Source of the DNA: DIGJ01 sp036658435 | GTDB taxonomy: Bacteria > Bacillota > Clostridia > Lachnospirales > Lachnospiraceae | DNA: 48,239 nt | Direction of reading: 5' to 3' | NCBI GenBank assembly: GCA_036658435.1 | Contig: JAVXEO010000010.1 | Location: 1 to 48,239, forward strand | In this document: positions 16,678 to 25,494 of the stretch, piece by piece | Numbering within the stretch: the first letter of the stretch is position 1 | Layout of the letters: the number at the start of each line of letters is the position of its first letter | The notes under the pieces: generated by a model | Told to the model about the DNA's origin: nothing | The model's database searches: none | The model's input: the letters and a program-made list of their open reading frames with translations, nothing else | Translations under genes and position numbers: made by a program

Positions 16678-16697
16678 ACTTTCCTATTACATAAAAA
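16678..16697. repeat. Half copy of the palindromic repeat
   Basis: The 20 bases match one arm of the hairpin repeat at 5125-5180 and 5492-5546 (minus strand TTTTTATGTAATAGGAAAGT). The other arm and the GCGGAGCG part are missing. As with the other copies, it directly follows a terminator T-run. Confidence 0.65.
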
Positions 16698-16728
16698 TAC
16701 AAGAGTACCGATGAATACCGGTGCTCTT
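16693..16728 (-). terminator. Terminator of the flagellin-sugar operon
   Basis: On the minus strand AAGAGCACCG pairs with CGGTACTCTT (one mismatch) around an 8-base loop, followed by GTATTTTT. It lies about 60 bases after pseF and closes the 14-gene operon. Confidence 0.75.
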
Positions 16729-16785
16729 ATATTTTATCATGATTATGGTGAGTTTACAACATGTACTAAGGTCTACTATCTTTTT

Positions 16786-17928
16786 TCATACACCTAAATT
16801 TTTGCTGTATTTCAAATATCCATCTTCTTCACTTTTAACGTAGTCTAATTTTTCAAAGATAATCTGGGAAGGAATATTTTCTTTTTTAACTTTTCCAACG
16901 ATGCAGTCCACGGCTTTCATTTTTTTTACCTCTGCTTCCATTAACTGCAGTATTTGTCTTCCGTAGCCTTTTTTTCTGTAATTTTTATCAATGCTATAGC
17001 TTATAGCCGCCACACAGTTCTGCACCTCAATGCGAACTTGGCCAATATCTATTATTCCCGGATTTTTATAGCATAAAACATACATCTGTGTATGTTTATC
17101 TTCTATTCTTTTTTCAAACCATTTTGCATGGACTTCATATGTTATTTTCTCTGAGTGAAAGGAATTCTGTCGGCACTCTTCTTCATTCGCCCATTTATAG
17201 AAAAGGAAAACATCCCTTTTATCTGCTTTTCGTAAAAATATTTCATTTTGAAGCATTTTTATATACTTTAATTCCGCAATTTCCCAGTCTTCCATACAGT
17301 CAATATCCTGTACTTCCATCTCCGGCACTATGATTGGTGCCGTATTTTTCATAAATAATGTTTTTTCTCTCAAAAAGCTTTTTATATTTGCACAATAAAA
17401 TTGACCGCAATCGTGATAAAATACTTCCAGATCCTGAGAGCGGGTGTTGGCATATTCCGGCCATTTCACCTGTATTTTTTCATTTTCTACTACAACACCC
17501 CTCTGGGGTGGAAAGCTAAACTTTACAACCGGTATTGCCCCATCATAATTTTCTAATAATTGCATTCCTTTATTTAACTTATCTATGGTAATAAAAGGCG
17601 CCGTCGGATAAATGCAGCACATTTTTTCAAAGTAAATTCCCATCTTTGCATAAGAGTCCAGTACCTCCACCAAAACCTCTGCTGTTGTTGTATGGTCATC
17701 TGCCTTTTCTATACTCCGCATAAATGGTACCTTTGCTCCATATGCCTTAGCGATTGCAGCAATTTCTTTATCTTCCGTAGAAACCATAACTTCATCAAAT
17801 AGTTTAGATTCTAACGCCCCTTCAATCGAATATGCCAAAATGGGTTTTCCGCAAAATTCCCGAATGTTTTTTCTCGGAATTCTTTTACTTCCCCCTCGAG
17901 CTGTAATAACAGCAACGGACTTACACAT
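16786..17928 (-). CDS. pseF: Pseudaminate cytidylyltransferase fused to a GNAT acetyltransferase (PseF-PseH-like)
   Basis: Residues 1-~228 match PseF, which makes CMP-pseudaminate: 'ITARGGSKRIPRKNI' (8-22), 'CCIYPTAPF' (104-112), 'WPEYANTRSQDLE' and 'YHDCGQFY' (171-178). Residues ~230-380 are a GNAT domain with the acetyl-CoA loop 'YRKKGYGRQIL' (317-326). PseH, the acetyltransferase of the same pathway, is a GNAT, so a PseF-PseH fusion is the natural reading, but substrate choice is inferred. Full-length PseF is ~230 residues, so the fusion is real and not a frameshift product. It is the last gene of the operon that begins with pseB; PseC, PseG and PseI are not in the window. Confidence 0.88.
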   Translation of the reverse strand: MCKSVAVITARGGSKRIPRKNIREFCGKPILAYSIEGALESKLFDEVMVSTEDKEIAAIAKAYGAKVPFMRSIEKADDHTTTAEVLVEVLDSYAKMGIYFEKMCCIYPTAPFITIDKLNKGMQLLENYDGAIPVVKFSFPPQRGVVVENEKIQVKWPEYANTRSQDLEVFYHDCGQFYCANIKSFLREKTLFMKNTAPIIVPEMEVQDIDCMEDWEIAELKYIKMLQNEIFLRKADKRDVFLFYKWANEEECRQNSFHSEKITYEVHAKWFEKRIEDKHTQMYVLCYKNPGIIDIGQVRIEVQNCVAAISYSIDKNYRKKGYGRQILQLMEAEVKKMKAVDCIVGKVKKENIPSQIIFEKLDYVKSEEDGYLKYSKNLGV

Positions 17929-17995
17929 GGTGAATCACACTCCTTATATTTTCCTTCTCATATTCCTCAATCTAATATAATTTACCCCTGACCTA

Positions 17996-19279
17996 CTATT
18001 TTTCAAAACTAAAAAGCTGTGCATCTAATAATTTATTTAAGTTTTCTATCATCTCACAAATGGGAATTTCTATTCGATTGCTAATATCAATCAAATCATT
18101 TTTCCCATCTGCATAGGCTATTATGTTCGTTAGTTTGTATACCTCATCATATTTTCCTTTTTTACTTATCGTTGGATATAAGCCTCTTTTTCCTAATTGT
18201 GGCTCACATAAACAATTTATTTTATAGTATCTATTATATTCCAATGCCATGATACATTGTTTTAACACCTCAAAAGAGCCTTGTAATCCTTCTGGCGAAA
18301 TCAAGTTTAAGTCGTCTGCAGAGGTATGGTATTCTGGGTATTCTCCATACTTGGAACGGCAAAAAGCAACCACAGGCAGATCCACTCCCGGTGCACAATA
18401 CTGCCTTTCATCAGAGCCTCTTTCTAAAAAAGAATACTCCTTAAAGTTTGGATAATAAAAATGAAGCACATTTTTTAATACCCGGTCTGCCAATGTATCC
18501 CCATATCTTGATTCAATATAAGAAAAGGTACGATTATCTCCTACACAGGACAAACTAAAACCTGCTATAATATTTTTTTTCATGGTATCGATATGCTGGC
18601 TGATGTAGGTAATCGAGCCTATTGTTTCCGGTATAAATAAAAAGCGGTAATTATAGTTTCTATTTTTCTGTTCAAATAACCATTTTGCCAGATAAATAGA
18701 AACCGCCGGTCCTGACAACTCATTGTTTGCCATAGATGGATGACATATGTATGCAGAAAATAATATTTCTTTCTCTGTTTTTTCTGTACTTGGAACCAGA
18801 AGTTCTCCATAGGTCAAATAGCCATCTTTTAAACTGGTATCCATCACCACATGATAATTTCCTTCCTTCAGTCCCTGCTTTTGATTTTCACTCATACAGA
18901 ATCCAACTCGTTCTTTGTAATAAGAGGTTACATAAGGAATCACATCCGGTTGTCCTTCCTCTGTATATATAAATGGTTTCAATTCCTCCAAAGACATGAC
19001 ACAGTCCATGGGAAGGGAATATCCCATAACATGAAGATTATTTCTCTTGAAGTCCAAAATTCTTTTTCCTTCTTCATCCTCGATGTAAGCATCTCTTATG
19101 TTCCACTCTTTTGGTACGGTCCAATCAAATACTTTTGTTCCGGAAGGCACTTCACACACTTTAATTTCATTACAGCAGTTTTTCAGAACGCTTAGTGTCT
19201 CCCTTACTCCGTCTCCTGTAATGCTTCGGCAAATAGGAAATAATTGTTTTACAATTTCGTACATTTCTTTTCCTGCCAT
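17996..19279 (-). CDS. M28-like aminopeptidase-fold protein (DUF4910 type)
   Basis: The 427-residue protein resembles the DUF4910/DUF2172 group, zinc-peptidase-fold proteins often found in surface-glycan loci. Candidate metal-site motifs are 'YICHPSMANNELSGP' (H180 onward), 'IPETIGS' (216-222), 'ERGSDERQY' and 'YPEYHTSADD'. The last ~70 residues look like a winged-helix module, as in that family. No signal peptide, so it acts in the cytoplasm. In this operon it could deacylate or hydrolyse an amide on a sugar or phosphonate intermediate; that is a guess. It sits 36 bases after the decarboxylase gene. Confidence 0.75.
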   Translation of the reverse strand: MAGKEMYEIVKQLFPICRSITGDGVRETLSVLKNCCNEIKVCEVPSGTKVFDWTVPKEWNIRDAYIEDEEGKRILDFKRNNLHVMGYSLPMDCVMSLEELKPFIYTEEGQPDVIPYVTSYYKERVGFCMSENQKQGLKEGNYHVVMDTSLKDGYLTYGELLVPSTEKTEKEILFSAYICHPSMANNELSGPAVSIYLAKWLFEQKNRNYNYRFLFIPETIGSITYISQHIDTMKKNIIAGFSLSCVGDNRTFSYIESRYGDTLADRVLKNVLHFYYPNFKEYSFLERGSDERQYCAPGVDLPVVAFCRSKYGEYPEYHTSADDLNLISPEGLQGSFEVLKQCIMALEYNRYYKINCLCEPQLGKRGLYPTISKKGKYDEVYKLTNIIAYADGKNDLIDISNRIEIPICEMIENLNKLLDAQLFSFEK

Positions 19280-19315
19280 TTATTTTTCTCCTAACGATTT
19301 CTATAATGTTTTATT

Positions 19316-20437
19316 TTACTTTACCGACTTTAAGTATTTCATAAATTTTTCTTTATTTTCTTTTGCTGTTACCGTTGGTCTTCCCAGATTTTCTCTTGCA
19401 CCAATTCCACACTTTATTTCTATTAATGTGAGTTTTTCCTCATTCTTTGCCTCTTGTAATTGTAAGTCAAGCTGGCTAAAATCATACACACAGATGACTT
19501 TTTCATATCCACAGGCCTTTGCTATTTCCACAAGATTTACCTGATCCATGACCGTAGGTTGTCCTCCAACGGTTTCATGGGCACCATTATTAATAACAAT
19601 ATGCACCAAATTACCGGGCTTTCTGCTTCCAATTACCGCCATGGCTCCCAGGTGCATTAACGTACTCCCGTCCCCATCTATGCACCAGACTCTTTGATTC
19701 TTTTTTTCCATAGCAATCCCCAAGGCAATGGAGCTTGTGTGCCCCATGGAGCCCACAGTCAAAAAATCATGATTATGTTCCTCTTGGTTTTGCTCCCTAA
19801 TTTCAAAAAGTTCACGGCTCGCTTTTCCTGTTGTAGAAACAAGAATATCTCTTCCTGCTATTTTTACAATCTGTCTTATAACGTCTTCTCGAATCATAGG
19901 ATACTCATTTTTGTAAACCACAGTTTCTTTATAGGTAAGTCCGCCTTTTCTAACAACAAAAGCCACGGATTTTCCAAGATCCAGCTCTTCTCTAAACACA
20001 TACATAATGGACTTTATTTCATCTGTGGTTGTACTCTTGTCTATTACAAATGTTTTGATATCTAAATCCTGTAATAGTTTTAGCGTAACCTCTCCCTGAA
20101 AAACATGCTGAGGCTCGTCCTTTATGCCGGGCTCTCCTCTCCATCCAACCACAAAAATACAGGGGACGGCATATACCTTATCATTTAATAAGGAGCATAC
20201 CGGATTCACTACATTTCCAATCCCACTATTTTGCATATATACAAGGGGTATCTTCCCCGTAGCTAAATAATAGCCCGCTGCCATTGCTGTGCAGTTTCCT
20301 TCATTGGCTCCTATAATGTGCTTATGGGAAATTCCATAGGTTGCATATAGATAATTACACAGTGGCTTTAGCTGTGAATCCGGAATACCCGTATAAAAGT
20401 CCACATCTAAGTGATCCAAAAATGATTTTACATCCAT
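19316..20437 (-). CDS. aepY: Phosphonopyruvate decarboxylase
   Basis: This ThDP enzyme of 373 residues should convert phosphonopyruvate to phosphonoacetaldehyde, making the unfavourable PEP mutase step irreversible. Visible signs are the N-terminal 'FYTGIPDSQLKPLC', 'ANEGNCTAMAAGYYLATGK' with the ThDP glutamate, 'YMQNSGIGNVVNP', and the ThDP/Mg motif 'IDGDGSTLMHLGAMA...INNGAHETVGGQPT'. The last stretch separates it from sulfopyruvate and acetolactate enzymes by similarity to known Ppd proteins. ATG 20437 follows the previous stop by one base with AAGGAAAG upstream. Pairing with PEP mutase two genes upstream strongly supports the call. Confidence 0.9.
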   Translation of the reverse strand: MDVKSFLDHLDVDFYTGIPDSQLKPLCNYLYATYGISHKHIIGANEGNCTAMAAGYYLATGKIPLVYMQNSGIGNVVNPVCSLLNDKVYAVPCIFVVGWRGEPGIKDEPQHVFQGEVTLKLLQDLDIKTFVIDKSTTTDEIKSIMYVFREELDLGKSVAFVVRKGGLTYKETVVYKNEYPMIREDVIRQIVKIAGRDILVSTTGKASRELFEIREQNQEEHNHDFLTVGSMGHTSSIALGIAMEKKNQRVWCIDGDGSTLMHLGAMAVIGSRKPGNLVHIVINNGAHETVGGQPTVMDQVNLVEIAKACGYEKVICVYDFSQLDLQLQEAKNEEKLTLIEIKCGIGARENLGRPTVTAKENKEKFMKYLKSVK

Positions 20438-20438
20438 A

Positions 20439-20870
20439 CTATCTACCACTTTCCTTAATCTTTTTCTTTATTTCAGAAGAAGAGATTCCCTCTGTATATT
20501 CCGGCTCTACTACTTCACCGCCCCATTCCTTCATGGTATCCACTGCCTTCTGCCTTACATCGGCCAACGGTCCCTGTCTCCAGTCCGTTCCATGAACCAT
20601 GTAATTGGGTTTGAATTCTCTGAGGTTTGGCTCATAGTCCCTGGTTTTCTGGGGAACTACACGGCTTACTCCTTTAATATTTTCTATTACAATTTTTCTC
20701 GTTTCATAGTCCATGTAAGGTGGATTTTTATAAGAAGCAATTGCTTCATCCGTAAATAGTCCCACCATAACCTCGCCCAGTTCTGCTGCTTTTTTTATTA
20801 TATTAATATGCCCCGGATGTACAATATCCACTGCCATTGGTACATAAACTAAATTTTTTTCTCTTTTCAT
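20439..20870 (-). CDS. Cytidylyltransferase of the TagD/GCT type, probably activating a phosphonate
   Basis: From ATG 20870, nine bases after GAGAGG, the product has 143 residues. It has the nucleotidyltransferase HxGH motif (HPGH in 'DIVHPGHINII') and a C-terminal 'EGISSSEIKKKI', matching the RTxGISTS signature of glycerol-3-phosphate-type cytidylyltransferases. It lies between PEP mutase and phosphonopyruvate decarboxylase with spacers of 4 and 1 bases. The likely job is to make a CMP-linked phosphonate for the LicD transferase; the actual phosphonate is unknown. It is clearly a paralogue of the N-terminal domain of the preceding PEP mutase. Confidence 0.85.
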   Translation of the reverse strand: MKREKNLVYVPMAVDIVHPGHINIIKKAAELGEVMVGLFTDEAIASYKNPPYMDYETRKIVIENIKGVSRVVPQKTRDYEPNLREFKPNYMVHGTDWRQGPLADVRQKAVDTMKEWGGEVVEPEYTEGISSSEIKKKIKESGR

Positions 20871-20874
20871 CTTC

Positions 20875-22206
20875 CTATTCCTCTCCATCTACCGGAATAA
20901 AACGAATTACTTCCTTAATTGGCATACACAGATTATCCGTATCTCCACCAGAACAGCCATTTTCCAGAATTTTCATTGCCGTTTTCTGCATTGCCGGAAA
21001 TGCACTTCGAAGTAAGTGGTTTGCGTGTATTATAATATTAATTCCATGGTTTGCCAGTTGTTCTTCCGGAATATTATTATATGTTGTTGGCACTGCAACA
21101 ATGGGAATATCCGGATATTTTTTTCGAATGATTTCACAAAATTTATAAATTTCATCCGGATTCTTCTCTTTAGAATGAATCATGAGTCCATCGGCTCCTG
21201 CTTCAATATAACAATATCCTCTTTCTACCGCATCTTCAATTCCTTTTTTTAAAATTAAGCTTTCAATTCTGGCTATAATCATAAATTCCTTTGTTTTAAG
21301 TGCTGCTTTAGCCGTAGCTATTTTTTTTGCAAAATGTTCCGGTTTATCCTGGGTCTGCGCTACATCCGTTCCAAATAGGGAATTACGCTTTGCACCTATT
21401 TTATCTTCAATTATAATTGCCGATACTCCTATGCGTTCCAAGGTTTGTACGTTATAAACAAGGTGTTCTGCCAGACCTCCGGTATCTCCATCCACAATAA
21501 TTGGCTTGGTGGTTACTTCCATAATCTCATTAATTCGATCAATTCTGGCAGACCAGTCAATTAACTCAATATCCGGTTTGCCCCGAGAGGCAGAATCGCA
21601 CAAACTGGATTCCCACATTGCATCAAATTCCACAATTCTATTTTCGTCTTCATACTGTGTCTGTTCAACAATGAGTCCGGTCAAACCATCATGGGCTTCC
21701 ATAACTCTGATGTATGGTTTTAATTTCAGTAATCTCCTTAGCATTCCCCTTCGAACTTCCGGCATGGAATATCTTGATACAAATGATTTTTCAAGTATAT
21801 TAATACTTTCGTCTGCATTATAGGGGAATTCAATCAGTTCACCTCCATGCGTTTCTAAAAGTTGCAAAAGTTCCCTGCGAATACCGGACTTTATTCCGGT
21901 GCGCCAGTCATCGCCATGCACAATATAATCCGGATGATATTGCAAAATAATATTTTGATAACTTAATTCATCCTTCTTAATAACCCTTGATACGGTATCC
22001 AGATTTTCAAACATCTTAAATCGGTTGGAAAAAGATATCAAAGGCGCTTTTTTATATTGTGCAATTACCTCATCCGTAAGAACCCCTACAATAAGGTTTC
22101 CAAGAGATGCCGCTTTTTGTATCATCATCATATGTCCATAATGGAGCATATCGGTACTAAAACTCATATATACGGTTTTTTTTGTCTCTTCCTGTTCCTT
22201 CTTCAT
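20875..22206 (-). CDS. aepX: Phosphoenolpyruvate mutase with N-terminal cytidylyltransferase-like domain
   Basis: Residues ~10-135 form a nucleotidyltransferase domain with HYGH (22-25) and 'YIVHGDDWR' (94-102). Residues ~150-443 are the PEP mutase barrel: 'VDGDTGG' (238-244) and the diagnostic EDKxxxKxNS motif as EDKIGAKRNS (267-276), which separates PEP mutase from isocitrate-lyase-like relatives. The enzyme forms the C-P bond, converting PEP to phosphonopyruvate. The fused domain keeps HxGH but where RTxGISTS should be it has 'NADESINILEKSF', so its transferase activity is uncertain. The start overlaps the radical SAM stop by 4 bases. Such fusions occur in other glycan loci. Confidence 0.92.
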   Translation of the reverse strand: MKKEQEETKKTVYMSFSTDMLHYGHMMMIQKAASLGNLIVGVLTDEVIAQYKKAPLISFSNRFKMFENLDTVSRVIKKDELSYQNIILQYHPDYIVHGDDWRTGIKSGIRRELLQLLETHGGELIEFPYNADESINILEKSFVSRYSMPEVRRGMLRRLLKLKPYIRVMEAHDGLTGLIVEQTQYEDENRIVEFDAMWESSLCDSASRGKPDIELIDWSARIDRINEIMEVTTKPIIVDGDTGGLAEHLVYNVQTLERIGVSAIIIEDKIGAKRNSLFGTDVAQTQDKPEHFAKKIATAKAALKTKEFMIIARIESLILKKGIEDAVERGYCYIEAGADGLMIHSKEKNPDEIYKFCEIIRKKYPDIPIVAVPTTYNNIPEEQLANHGINIIIHANHLLRSAFPAMQKTAMKILENGCSGGDTDNLCMPIKEVIRFIPVDGEE

Positions 22207-23216
22207 TCTAAGTACCCCGCCTTTTTCAGTCTTTCTCTAACTAAGTTATCTGAAAAAATATCTGGATTTATGGTTGCAAATTCCGGTAATAAGGGTTCTC
22301 CCATTCTTTTTTCATGATTGACACATCCATCGCAAATGGTTCCTGTTAATTTATTATCCAAAAACATCTGCCTTACTTCTTTTATTTTTTCTCCATACCA
22401 GCCCGCTTTTAGGCTTACCTTATTTAGGTCTGCCACTATCAGCATATTTTCGAAATCTGCATTTTCTATGGATAGATAGCCCTCATGTGTTATTGAAATT
22501 GCATCAAATGGAAGATTACATCTGCGATACACTTCATCATCATTTTCGCATTTTAATAAAGTATCGATCTCCGGCATATATCCGCCCTGGTTATACACAT
22601 TCTTAAATACAATTTCATCTGCCAGATTTTCGAATAAATTAAAATAAAGATCTTTCATGTTTTCTGTAAAGCGAGTCAAAATTCCGGTAACAAAAATTTT
22701 GTATTTTTTTCCTGAAATTTCTCGATATTCATTTAAATACTTTAAGTGTTCCATAACGATATCAAAGTCATCTCGTCCATGTATAAATTCATATAATTTT
22801 CGTTCCGGTGCATTAATAGAAAATTTAATGCTGTCAAGACCGGCATCAATGACTGCACGAATTCTCTCCGGTGTGGCCAAGGAACCATTCGAAGTTAAGT
22901 ATACATACTTATAACCGATATCCTTTGCCTTCTTTATATAATCCGGCAGTTCCGGAACTAAAAATGGTTCACCCGTTGCATAAAATCCTACTTCTCTTGT
23001 ACCTAAATCATAGGCTTGCTGTAAAATATCATAAAGAAATTCTGTATCAATTTTACCAATTTTTCTCTTCATCTTCTGATGTGCACAAAATATACATGCA
23101 TGATTGCAGGCATTTGATGTTTCAATTAAAAAATTCGTATATGGAAACTGTGGTTCTAAACAATATAGTTCGTCTCTCTTTTCTTTTTTTAAATTAATCC
23201 GATCCTGTAATTTCAT
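22203..23216 (-). CDS. Radical SAM enzyme with C-terminal cysteine cluster
   Basis: The 337-residue protein has the radical SAM CxxxCxxC motif in 'SNACNHACIFCAHQ' (near residue 37), a glycine-rich 'YATGEPFL', and 'YLTSNGSL'. The C-terminal part has cysteines in 'RRCNLPF' and 'TICDGCVNHEKR', like a SPASM/twitch auxiliary cluster. It lies between licD and PEP mutase in the same operon, with a GGAGG site. No B12-binding domain, so a methylase of the fosfomycin or phosphinothricin type is unlikely. Substrate unknown; it may modify the sugar, the phosphonate or the ACP-bound acyl group. Confidence 0.83.
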   Translation of the reverse strand: MKLQDRINLKKEKRDELYCLEPQFPYTNFLIETSNACNHACIFCAHQKMKRKIGKIDTEFLYDILQQAYDLGTREVGFYATGEPFLVPELPDYIKKAKDIGYKYVYLTSNGSLATPERIRAVIDAGLDSIKFSINAPERKLYEFIHGRDDFDIVMEHLKYLNEYREISGKKYKIFVTGILTRFTENMKDLYFNLFENLADEIVFKNVYNQGGYMPEIDTLLKCENDDEVYRRCNLPFDAISITHEGYLSIENADFENMLIVADLNKVSLKAGWYGEKIKEVRQMFLDNKLTGTICDGCVNHEKRMGEPLLPEFATINPDIFSDNLVRERLKKAGYLE

Positions 23217-23244
23217 AATATAATACCTCCATGTATATTTAATT

Positions 23245-24396
23245 TTATTTTATTTCATTTTCCCAATACGCTTTATAAAAATGATGTGTATACTGCTCTT
23301 CTATGGGAGGTAATTTCATGTAATCACCATATATCTGCTTTAAATATTGATCATAATTTTTGGGTACACTTAAAAAATTACCTTCAAAAAGTAATCTTTC
23401 TCCATATTCGAAAACATCTTTTTTAAATCTATCTTTCAAATAATACGGGCTTAATAAAAATCCTGCATATTCACATTCGTCAAAATCGTAGCTTGCAATA
23501 TAATCCATTAGTTCATCACTTGCCCTTTTACACTCCACCGGTGAATACAATTTACCACAACGTTTCATCTCTAATTCTTTTATATGTATTATATAGTCTT
23601 CATATTCTTTTTCCCCGGAAGGTAGTCCGGAAAGAGGAAACAATTCAACAAACACGCCTGCACTCATTTGCACCGGAAAATTATTAATATCTGAAATCGT
23701 ATGATTACTGGTTAACATGGCAAATTCTTCAAAATAATTTTCTGTATTAAAGCAGCTAATCATGGTATAATCTTCATTATCTTTTAATATTTCTACGAGT
23801 CTTTTTAAATCCTTAATTTCCACCAAAATGTCGATATCATCATCCCAGGGAATATATCCGCTATGACGAACGGCTCCCAAAAGAGTGCCATATGTTAAAT
23901 AATACCGAATATTATTTTCTTTACATATCCTATCCAAAAACTTCAATACCTGCAACTGCTCTCTCTTGATTTCCTCCATAGACATTTCTACACAGTTTGA
24001 GCGATCAGCAAAGCTATAGTCATTTAATTCTTTTTTAAAATCCAGAACCTTTACTATATTTTCCTCGCGGTATCCAAAATCTTCCAATTGTTCTATCATT
24101 TCATCCTGCCAATAGGATGCAATAAGGAAGATAGCATTTGTGTTGAATTCTTCTTTAAAATGTGTAGGAGAATACACTTTTAAATTAAATATCGTTGTGC
24201 CTTGTCTGTTTTTATCATTATCCACAATACAATGCACCTCAATATTTTTATCCAGCAAATAGGATATTATAGTCCCTGCAACGCGGCTGCTTCCAAACAC
24301 TACAACCATTTTATCTTTGAAGATATTTTCTTTGATGCATGCATCTAAATTCAGATAGAACTTATCTAATGCTGTATTGTGTACTTTTACTTTCAT
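23245..24396 (-). CDS. LicD-family transferase with N-terminal Rossmann-like module
   Basis: Residues ~150-383 belong to the LicD family, whose members move phosphocholine or similar groups from CMP donors to glycans; the core is 'YGTLLGAVRHSGYIPWDDD' (169-187) with the acidic metal motif. Residues ~28-120 form a small nucleotide-binding-like fold, 'MVVVFGSSRVAGTIISYLL...VDNDKNRQG'. A CMP-phosphonate made by the cytidylyltransferase three genes downstream would be a chemically suitable donor. No choline kinase or choline uptake gene is present nearby, which favours a phosphonate over phosphocholine. No membrane segment is visible. Confidence 0.85.
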   Translation of the reverse strand: MKVKVHNTALDKFYLNLDACIKENIFKDKMVVVFGSSRVAGTIISYLLDKNIEVHCIVDNDKNRQGTTIFNLKVYSPTHFKEEFNTNAIFLIASYWQDEMIEQLEDFGYREENIVKVLDFKKELNDYSFADRSNCVEMSMEEIKREQLQVLKFLDRICKENNIRYYLTYGTLLGAVRHSGYIPWDDDIDILVEIKDLKRLVEILKDNEDYTMISCFNTENYFEEFAMLTSNHTISDINNFPVQMSAGVFVELFPLSGLPSGEKEYEDYIIHIKELEMKRCGKLYSPVECKRASDELMDYIASYDFDECEYAGFLLSPYYLKDRFKKDVFEYGERLLFEGNFLSVPKNYDQYLKQIYGDYMKLPPIEEQYTHHFYKAYWENEIK

Positions 24397-24421
24397 TTCA
24401 TCTTCCTTTCCTTTACGTTTT

Positions 24422-24643
24422 TTATTTTAATTTTTCAATTAAGTTTTTTATCCTTTCTAAACTAATGAAATTCTCCGGTAATATCTGGGATGGTTCTATT
24501 GTAATTTCATATTCTTCTTCTAATTCAGAAACTAATTGAACGATATCAAAGGAATCCAATAAATAATCTTCAATGAAGTTCTGACTTTTATCAAATTCAC
24601 ACTCCGGTCTTATTTCTTTTAATATTTCCAATATTTTATCCAT
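24422..24643 (-). CDS. Acyl carrier protein
   Basis: A 73-residue acidic protein with 'LLDSFDIVQLVSELEEEY' (28-45), where the Ser of DSFD is the phosphopantetheine site. Not the fatty-acid ACP by context: it lies in the sugar operon with an adenylation enzyme (26770-28308) and acyltransferase-like genes. It probably carries an acyl or aminoacyl group destined for the flagellin sugar. It sits 13 bases after the AAC(3)-like gene with a strong AAGGAGA ribosome site. Confidence 0.9.
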   Translation of the reverse strand: MDKILEILKEIRPECEFDKSQNFIEDYLLDSFDIVQLVSELEEEYEITIEPSQILPENFISLERIKNLIEKLK

Positions 24644-24656
24644 ATAGGTTCTCCTT

Positions 24657-25481
24657 TTATCCTAAGTTCCACTCATATTTTTCAGTTAATTCTTTTTGTG
24701 GGGTTTGTCCCTTATAACAATACATATTTCTGCAATCATTATATTTAATATCCATTTCTTCAATCAAATACAGTTCCTGTAAATATACCGTTCGAAAAGG
24801 AATTTCATTAATAATCTGTGTATTTGAAACATTCAAGGCTTCTAATATATGATTTAACGGTGCCGTCTCCTCCTTTGCATTTATTTCCAAATCCCTAACA
24901 TACATGGAATACGTTTTTTCTTCTACGTTTCCATTTTCATCCACATAATTTCCTGCAAAATCCTTGTTAAATCGAAAGGGGACTCCAACCATCTCTTCTA
25001 CATGATGAAATACTGCAATTCCTGCCATGGTTGGTAATCCAATAACTAGGGATTTTCCATGTTTTTTTACCATATAGTCAAATACCGTTTCCTTTCCAAA
25101 AGAACTCTTGCTATCCATATTGCATAATAGTTCCTTATCTTTTCCCCATACGGCAAAGGAATATATAGGATGTTTTGTTCTTTTAAAATCTTTACGGCCT
25201 AAGGCTGCATTGCCTAATGCTCCCGTCTGTGAAGGTGTATGTAAATAATCAAAGGTTTTTCCTTTACAAAAATCCCAGTTAAAGGTTGGTATCAGCACCG
25301 TTCCGGTTATTCCCACCTTTTCTATTATTGTATCAATAAATCGGTTTCTATCAAATTTTTCTCCATTTCTTTTACAGATCTTTGTTAATTCCAGAATGTC
25401 CGATACAACATAAAGGACATCTCCTTCCTTTATTCTTTCTATATTTTTCATTATTTTCTCATAGTTACAATATTCCTGCAT
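24657..25481 (-). CDS. AAC(3)-family N-acyltransferase
   Basis: The 274-residue protein matches the Antibiotic_NAT family: 'GITGTVLIPTFNWDFCKG', 'QTGALGNAALGRKDFKRTKHPIYSFAVWG' region and 'FHHVEEMVGVPFR'. The family acylates amino groups on sugars; members in glycan loci modify amino-sugars rather than antibiotics. With the adjacent ACP gene, it could transfer an ACP-bound acyl group to a 4-amino sugar. A role in drug resistance is unlikely in this context. Spacing of 13 bases on either side supports operon membership. Confidence 0.85.
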   Translation of the reverse strand: MQEYCNYEKIMKNIERIKEGDVLYVVSDILELTKICKRNGEKFDRNRFIDTIIEKVGITGTVLIPTFNWDFCKGKTFDYLHTPSQTGALGNAALGRKDFKRTKHPIYSFAVWGKDKELLCNMDSKSSFGKETVFDYMVKKHGKSLVIGLPTMAGIAVFHHVEEMVGVPFRFNKDFAGNYVDENGNVEEKTYSMYVRDLEINAKEETAPLNHILEALNVSNTQIINEIPFRTVYLQELYLIEEMDIKYNDCRNMYCYKGQTPQKELTEKYEWNLG

Positions 25482-25494
25482 TTTTTATCCTCTT

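Noticed and set aside
24657..25481. Aminoglycoside resistance gene
   Set aside because: It belongs to the AAC(3) fold family, but its operon context (ACP, LicD, methyltransferases) points to sugar acylation.
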